Source: DASZPL01 sp035550315
GTDB lineage: Bacteria > Actinomycetota > Actinomycetes > JAFAQI01
DNA length: 10,280 nt
Reading direction: 5' to 3'
NCBI GenBank assembly: GCA_035550315.1
Contig: DASZPL010000073.1
Coordinates: 1-10,280, forward strand
Part shown: piece by piece, positions 7,022 through 10,280 of the stretch
How the letters are laid out: every line of letters begins with the position of its first letter
Numbering within the stretch: the first letter of the stretch is position 1
Notes under the pieces: generated by a model
What the model saw: only the letters and a program-made list of their open reading frames with translations
Told to the model about the DNA's origin: nothing
The model's database searches: none
Program-made: the position numbers and the translations under genes

Positions 7022-7068
7022 CTCGGTAGCGGCTGCGGGGGCACGGCGCCCCCACAACCGCTACCGAG
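7022..7068 (-). terminator. Strong hairpin between glnK1 and amtB2
   Basis: The arms CTCGGTAGCGG (7022-7032) and CCGCTACCGAG (7058-7068) pair perfectly. After two single mismatches around a 2-bp step, GGGGGC (7037-7042) pairs with GCCCCC (7048-7053) around the 5-nt loop ACGGC. About 19 base pairs form in 47 nt. On the minus strand it begins 7 nt after the glnK1 stop and ends 16 nt before the amtB2 start. There is no T-tract. It should terminate or attenuate transcription leaving amtB1-glnK1, or protect the 3' end of that mRNA. Confidence 0.8.
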
Positions 7069-7075
7069 CTATCAC

Positions 7076-7414
7076 CTACAGGGCGTCCGGTCCGCGCTCT
7101 CCCGTCCGCACCCGCACCAGGTCGGCGACCGGCGTGACCCAGACCTTGCCGTCGCCGATCTGGCCCGTGAACGCCGCCTTGACGATTGCGTCGACCACAT
7201 CGACGTCGTCGACGTCGTCGACGACGATGTCAAGGCGCACCTTGGGCACGAAGTCGACGGTGTACTCGGCGCCGCGGTAGACCTCGGTGTGGCCCTTCTG
7301 CCGGCCGTGCCCCTGCACTTCCGACACCGTCATGCCCGAAACGCCGAGGTCGTGCAGCGCAGCCTTGACGTCGTCCATCTTGAACGGCTTGATGATCGCG
7401 GTGACGAGCTTCAT
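7076..7414 (-). CDS. glnK: PII nitrogen regulatory protein, first copy
   Basis: This full-length 112-residue PII protein begins MKLVTAIIKPF. Arg47 and Tyr51 are present in the T-loop, TGQIGDGK in the B-loop (83-90) and RTGERG in the C-loop. It should bind ATP/ADP and 2-oxoglutarate, be modified at Tyr51 by GlnD, and block AmtB1 under ammonium upshift. Its ATG overlaps the amtB1 stop by 4 nt (ATGA, 7411-7414), indicating translational coupling; GGGGGTGA lies just upstream as ribosome site. An acidic stretch VVDDVDDVDVVD (64-75) is coded by two exact copies of the 9-mer GACGTCGTC (7202-7219); the second PII copy differs there. A hairpin terminator follows 7 nt after the stop. Confidence 0.96.
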   Translation of the reverse strand: MKLVTAIIKPFKMDDVKAALHDLGVSGMTVSEVQGHGRQKGHTEVYRGAEYTVDFVPKVRLDIVVDDVDDVDVVDAIVKAAFTGQIGDGKVWVTPVADLVRVRTGERGPDAL

Positions 7415-8787
7415 GCCGTCACCCCCGCGGACTGGCCGAGGCCGGGTGTTCGAGCCGCCGGGGGCGACCCGGCGAACGCGCCGACACCGATGTGCTCGAA
7501 CTCGTACGCCGCCTCGCCGTGCAGCACGAGGTCCATGCCCTCGTCCTGCTGCTCATCGGTCATCTTGTTCTTCATGAACAGGCCGATCACCTTGCCGAGC
7601 ACGAAGGACAGACAGAACGAGTAGCCGACCACCGCCGCGACCGCCTGGAACTGGACGAACAGCAAGTGCGCGCTGCCGCCGTAGAACAGGCCGTTGACGC
7701 CGGCGTAGTGCGCGTTGCCCAGGAAGCCGAGACTGAGTGCGCCGGTGACGCCGCCGACCAGGTGCACGGCGACGACGTCGAGTGAGTCGTCGAAGCCGAG
7801 CTTGTACTTAATCGTCGTACACAGACAACACAGCGCGCCGGCGAACAGGCCCAAGATGATCGAGCCGATCGGCGAGACGAAGGCGCAGGCCGGCGTGATC
7901 GCCACCAGTCCGGCGACTGCCCCGGACGCGGCACCGAGCGTTGTGGCCTTTCCGTCGCGGATCCGCTCGACGATGATCCAGCCGAGCAGCGCCGCGGCGG
8001 TCGCGGTGTTGGTGGTCAGGAACGGCGTGGCCGCGCCGCCGGCGCTCAGCGCCGAGCCGGCGTTGAAGCCGAACCAGCCGAACCACAGCAGCCCGGCGCC
8101 GAGCAGCACATACGGCACGTTGTGCGGCTTCATGATCTGCTTCGGCCAGCCCTTGCGCTTGCCGAGCACCAGGCACATGGCGAGGCCGGCAGCACCCGCG
8201 TTGGCGTGCACGACCGTGCCGCCGGCGAAGTCCTCGGCGCCGCGGCGGAACAACCAGCCGTACGGGTCGAACACCCAGTGCGCAATGACCGAGTAGTCGA
8301 GCACAGCCCACAACGTGATGAAGACGACGAACGCGCCGAACCGCCAGCGGTCGGCGGTCGACCCGACGATCAGCGCCGGCGTGATGATGGCGAACATCGC
8401 CTGGAACGCGACGAAGACATAGAGCGGAATGGTCAGCGTGTAGCCGGGCACGCCCTGCGTGGCGTGCATCAGACCGGCGAAATGGAACCCTCCGATGAAC
8501 GCGTTGCCGCTGTGACCCCAGCCCTTGTCAAAGGCAAGGCTGAAGGTGAACAGCACCCAGAGCACGCTCACGATGCCCATCGCGAAGTAGTTCTGCATCA
8601 GCATGCCGAGCGCGTTCTTCGCCCGGACCATGCCGGCGTAGAAGAAGGCGAGACCTGGCGTCATCAGCAGGACGAGCGCGCAGCTGGCGAGCAGCCATGC
8701 GGTGTCTCCGCTGTCGACTTTTGGTGACGAGTAGACGCCGGCCGCAGCGACCAGGTGCGCGGCAGGCGTCAGCGCGGAAGGAATCAT
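7411..8787 (-). CDS. amtB: Ammonium transporter AmtB1, canonical twin-His
   Basis: This 458-residue Amt family channel should conduct ammonium through the cytoplasmic membrane as a trimer. Motifs: MTPGLAFFYAGMVRAKN at 42-58, DFAGGTVVHANAG at 186-198 with His194, WFGWFGFNAGSAL at 235-247, TLGAASGAVAGLVAITPA at 283-300, and SLDVVAVHLVGG at 335-346 with His342. Asp186, Phe132 and Phe241 fit the conserved pore residues. Compared with the second copy it has about 24 extra N-terminal residues (MIPSALTPAAHLVAAAG), a weak signal-like segment with no alternative start inside it. It also has a tail of about 25 Gly/Ala/Pro-rich residues after the PII-contact region, which itself is less canonical (DEQQDEGMDLVLHGEAAY). 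It is the first gene of the nitrogen block, with a GlnR-type operator about 46 nt upstream of its ATG. Confidence 0.96.
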   Translation of the reverse strand: MIPSALTPAAHLVAAAGVYSSPKVDSGDTAWLLASCALVLLMTPGLAFFYAGMVRAKNALGMLMQNYFAMGIVSVLWVLFTFSLAFDKGWGHSGNAFIGGFHFAGLMHATQGVPGYTLTIPLYVFVAFQAMFAIITPALIVGSTADRWRFGAFVVFITLWAVLDYSVIAHWVFDPYGWLFRRGAEDFAGGTVVHANAGAAGLAMCLVLGKRKGWPKQIMKPHNVPYVLLGAGLLWFGWFGFNAGSALSAGGAATPFLTTNTATAAALLGWIIVERIRDGKATTLGAASGAVAGLVAITPACAFVSPIGSIILGLFAGALCCLCTTIKYKLGFDDSLDVVAVHLVGGVTGALSLGFLGNAHYAGVNGLFYGGSAHLLFVQFQAVAAVVGYSFCLSFVLGKVIGLFMKNKMTDEQQDEGMDLVLHGEAAYEFEHIGVGAFAGSPPAARTPGLGQSAGVTA

Positions 8788-8832
8788 GTGCGGCAGCCTG
8801 CGGTCGCCAGGTTGCGCAATGTGGGCGGCGGT

Positions 8833-8848
8833 GTTTCGGTGCCGTCAC
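8833..8848 (-). promoter_or_regulatory. GlnR-type operator upstream of amtB1
   Basis: On the minus strand GTGAC-GGCACC-GAAAC exactly fits one half of the GlnR box gTnAC-n6-GaAAC described in Streptomyces and other actinomycetes. A degenerate second half may lie just upstream: TTCAC-n6-GTAAC (to 8869), spaced by 5 nt instead of 6. The box lies 46-61 nt before the amtB1 ATG in the 121-nt gap after ftsY. The amtB-glnK-glnD operon is a classical GlnR-activated target in nitrogen limitation. The -10 element could not be placed with confidence. Confidence 0.68.
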
Positions 8849-8887
8849 CGCCTGTTACGGGCGGGTGAACTCTGCGCGGGTCAGGCG

Positions 8888-8906
8888 GCGCGCTGCGGAG
8901 CGGCGC
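8888..8906 (-). terminator. Weak hairpin after the ftsY stop
   Basis: GCGCGCT (8888-8894) can pair with AGCG-G-CGC (8899-8906) around loop GCGG, with one bulged base. It begins 2 nt after the ftsY stop on the minus strand and could reduce read-through into amtB1. There is no T-tract, and random GC-rich DNA often forms such stems. Confidence 0.28.
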
Positions 8907-8908
8907 GG

Positions 8909-10126
8909 CTACGCGGCGGCGAGGTCCTCGCCGAGCAGCGCGTCGACGAACACCTCCGGCTCGAACGGCGCCAGGTCGTCGGCGCCCTCGCCGAGGCCGA
9001 CGAGCTTGACGGGTACGCCGAGCTCGCGCTGCACCGCGATCACGATGCCGCCCTTCGCCGTACCGTCCAGCTTGGTCAGCACGACGCCGGTGATGTCGAC
9101 GACCTCGGCGAAGACCCGCGCCTGGACCAGGCCGTTCTGCCCGGTCGTCGCATCGAGGACGAGCAGCACCTCGTCGACCGCGCCCTGCCGCTCGACCACC
9201 CGCTTGACCTTGCCGAGCTCGTCCATCAGGCCCTGCTTGGTGTGCAGCCGGCCGGCGGTGTCGATGACGACGGTGTCGACGCCCTGGTCGGTCCCGTCCT
9301 TGACCGCGTCGAAGGCGACGCTGGCCGGGTCGGCGCCCTCCGGCCCGCGGACCACGGTCGCGCCGACCCGCTCGGCCCAGGTCGTCAGCTGGTCGGCGGC
9401 GGCGGCCCGGAAGGTGTCGGCGGCGCCGAGCAGCACGGTGCGGCCGTCGCCGACCAGGACGCGGGCGAGCTTGCCGCAGGTGGTGGTCTTGCCGGTGCCG
9501 TTGACGCCGACGACGAGTACGACGGCGGGGCGGCCGTCGTGCGGTGCGGTCGCGAGCGTCCGGTCGGCTTGGCTGCTGGTGGCGCCGATCAGCTCGTCGC
9601 GCAGCAGCGCGCGGACCTGCTGTGGCGTGCGGCTGCCGAGCACCCGCACCTGCTCGCGCAGCCGCTCGGTGATCTCCTGCGTGGCGGCGACGCCGACGTC
9701 GGCCATCAGCAGGGTGTCCTCGACCTCGTCCCAGACCGCGTCGTCGATGGTGTCGCGCGACAGCAGGGTGAGCAGGCCGCGGCCGAGCGTCGACTGCGAG
9801 CCGGCGAGCCGGCCGCGCAACCGCACCAGCCGGCCGGCCGACGGCGGCGGCGCCTCGACGGCCGGCGCGGCTTCGGCCGGTGGCGCCTCGACCGGTGGCG
9901 CCTCGACCGGCGCGGGCATTGGCGGCGGAGCGACCGTCTGCGGTGGCCCGGGTGCGGCCGACGCGGTCGGCGCCTCTGGCGGGGGCAGCGTGGCCGTTGT
10001 CGCGGGCGGCTCGGCGGCCGGTGGCGCGGCCAGCCGCCGCTGCCGGCGCCGCCGGACCACGACGAGGCTGGTCAGCGCCAGCAGCAGCAGGACGCCAAGG
10101 ACGATCCCGAGGATCACGTAAGCCAC
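8909..10126 (-). CDS. ftsY: Signal recognition particle receptor GTPase FtsY
   Basis: This 405-residue protein receives SRP-ribosome complexes at the membrane and, with Ffh, hands nascent membrane proteins to SecYEG. Residues 3-24 form a hydrophobic membrane segment followed by RRRRQRR (25-31). A Pro/Ala/Glu-rich A region spans about 34-97. The N domain follows (about 110-190). The G domain has GVNGTGKTT at 207-215 (G1), DTFRAAA at 237-243, DTAGR at 289-293 (G3), TKLDGTAKGG at 351-360 (G4) and GLGEGADDL at 377-385. GTG 10126 has a TAGGG ribosome site about 9 nt upstream and places the membrane helix at the N-terminus, as in other actinobacterial FtsY. The neighbouring order smc-ftsY-amt-glnB-glnD is typical. 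It is probably transcribed separately from the nitrogen block, given the operator and gap downstream. Confidence 0.96.
   Translation of the reverse strand: MAYVILGIVLGVLLLLALTSLVVVRRRRQRRLAAPPAAEPPATTATLPPPEAPTASAAPGPPQTVAPPPMPAPVEAPPVEAPPAEAAPAVEAPPPSAGRLVRLRGRLAGSQSTLGRGLLTLLSRDTIDDAVWDEVEDTLLMADVGVAATQEITERLREQVRVLGSRTPQQVRALLRDELIGATSSQADRTLATAPHDGRPAVVLVVGVNGTGKTTTCGKLARVLVGDGRTVLLGAADTFRAAAADQLTTWAERVGATVVRGPEGADPASVAFDAVKDGTDQGVDTVVIDTAGRLHTKQGLMDELGKVKRVVERQGAVDEVLLVLDATTGQNGLVQARVFAEVVDITGVVLTKLDGTAKGGIVIAVQRELGVPVKLVGLGEGADDLAPFEPEVFVDALLGEDLAAA
9877..9906 (-). repeat. 15-bp tandem repeat in the ftsY linker
   Basis: The unit ccggtggcgcctcga (plus-strand reading) occurs twice exactly, at 9877-9891 and 9892-9906, and a third copy starts at 9907 but decays after four bases. 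It codes for the repeated Val/Glu/Ala/Pro pattern around residues 73-83 of FtsY. The region is a low-complexity linker whose length probably varies between strains. Confidence 0.7.
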
Positions 10127-10150
10127 GCCGCCGCCCTACCCATCAGCCGT

Positions 10151-10207
10151 TGATCATGAGCGCTTTCGCAGATTTCGGCTCGATTCTTGCGAAAACGCTC
10201 ATGATCA
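10151..10207. repeat. Long intergenic inverted repeat between smc-like gene and ftsY
   Basis: The arms span 10151-10170 (TGATCATGAGCG...) and 10188-10207 and pair over 20 bp with a single mismatch (C10163 against A10195), separated by 17 nt. In minus-strand RNA the mismatch becomes a G-U wobble, so the hairpin is complete in the direction of the flanking genes. It begins 32 nt after the stop at 10240 and ends 24 nt before the ftsY start. It may terminate the upstream transcript or be a member of a dispersed palindromic family; the AT-rich arms stand out from the surrounding DNA. Confidence 0.75.
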
Positions 10208-10239
10208 TCGTGGGTGGGGCGCGGGCGGGTGGGGGCGGG

Positions 10240-10280
10240 TCAGGCGGTGGCGGGCTCGGCGTCGCGGTCGCGCAGCCGCT
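10240..10280 (-). CDS. C-terminal codons of the gene upstream of ftsY, probably smc
   Basis: Read on the minus strand from the window edge, one frame gives RLRDRDAEPATA and then TGA (10240-10242). A basic RLR run followed by a short acidic/Ala tail resembles the end of actinobacterial SMC proteins. SMC, the chromosome condensation ATPase, is the usual upstream neighbour of ftsY in this group. Only 12 residues are visible, so the identification rests mainly on gene order, and even the coding frame is not certain. Confidence 0.45.
   Translation of the reverse strand, partial: RLRDRDAEPATA

Noticed and set aside
7202..7219. GACGTCGTC repeat in glnK1 as a regulatory or CRISPR-like repeat
   Set aside because: It is only two 9-bp copies inside a conserved coding region and follows from an Asp/Val-rich peptide in codon-biased DNA.
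7076..7414. Possibility that one PII copy is a pseudogene
   Set aside because: Both PII genes are full length with intact T-, B- and C-loops and Tyr51.
1..10280. Mobile elements, CRISPR arrays, tRNA or rRNA genes
   Set aside because: No transposase or integrase motifs, no regularly spaced repeats, and no cloverleaf or rRNA-like sequence were found on either strand.

Overview
This is a high-GC window (about 70% GC by eye) with GTG and TTG starts beside ATG. It looks like chromosomal DNA of an actinomycete (Actinomycetota). The strongest evidence is gene order: read on the minus strand, the end of a probable smc, then ftsY, amtB, glnK and glnD, which is the order I know from Mycobacterium tuberculosis (smc-ftsY-amt-glnB-glnD). 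No insertion sequence, CRISPR array, tRNA or rRNA was seen.

Layout from left to right: (1) 1-423, the 3' end of a plus-strand gene for a secreted-type PKD-domain protein; (2) 428-479, a 13-bp inverted repeat between convergent genes; (3) 482-2281, minus strand, a long-chain acyl-CoA synthetase of the FadD15 type; (4) 2372-2914, plus strand, divergent from fadD, a very short SDR-like Rossmann protein without catalytic residues; (5) 2939-8787, minus strand, a nitrogen-sensing block read amtB1-glnK1-[hairpin]-amtB2-glnK2-glnD; (6) 8909-10126, minus strand, ftsY; (7) 10151-10207, a long intergenic inverted repeat; (8) 10240-10280, minus strand, the last codons of the next gene, probably smc.

The nitrogen block forms one circuit. 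AmtB proteins conduct ammonium. PII proteins (GlnK) sense 2-oxoglutarate, ATP/ADP and, through GlnD, glutamine; they plug AmtB when nitrogen is plentiful. GlnD modifies and demodifies PII at Tyr51, which both PII copies keep. A good GlnR-type operator (GTGAC-n6-GAAAC) lies just upstream of amtB1, so the block is probably induced in nitrogen limitation.

The unusual points are: the amtB-glnK pair is duplicated in tandem; the second AmtB has Glu in place of the first histidine of the twin-His pore pair while the first copy is canonical; a very strong hairpin separates the two modules; a 17-bp-arm palindromic element sits in frame inside the glnD coding region, exactly in the linker between the HD and ACT domains; and the SDR-like protein appears to lack the helices that normally carry the active site. 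I found no wholly new system; the two-module Amt/PII cluster and the palindrome inside glnD are the best leads.
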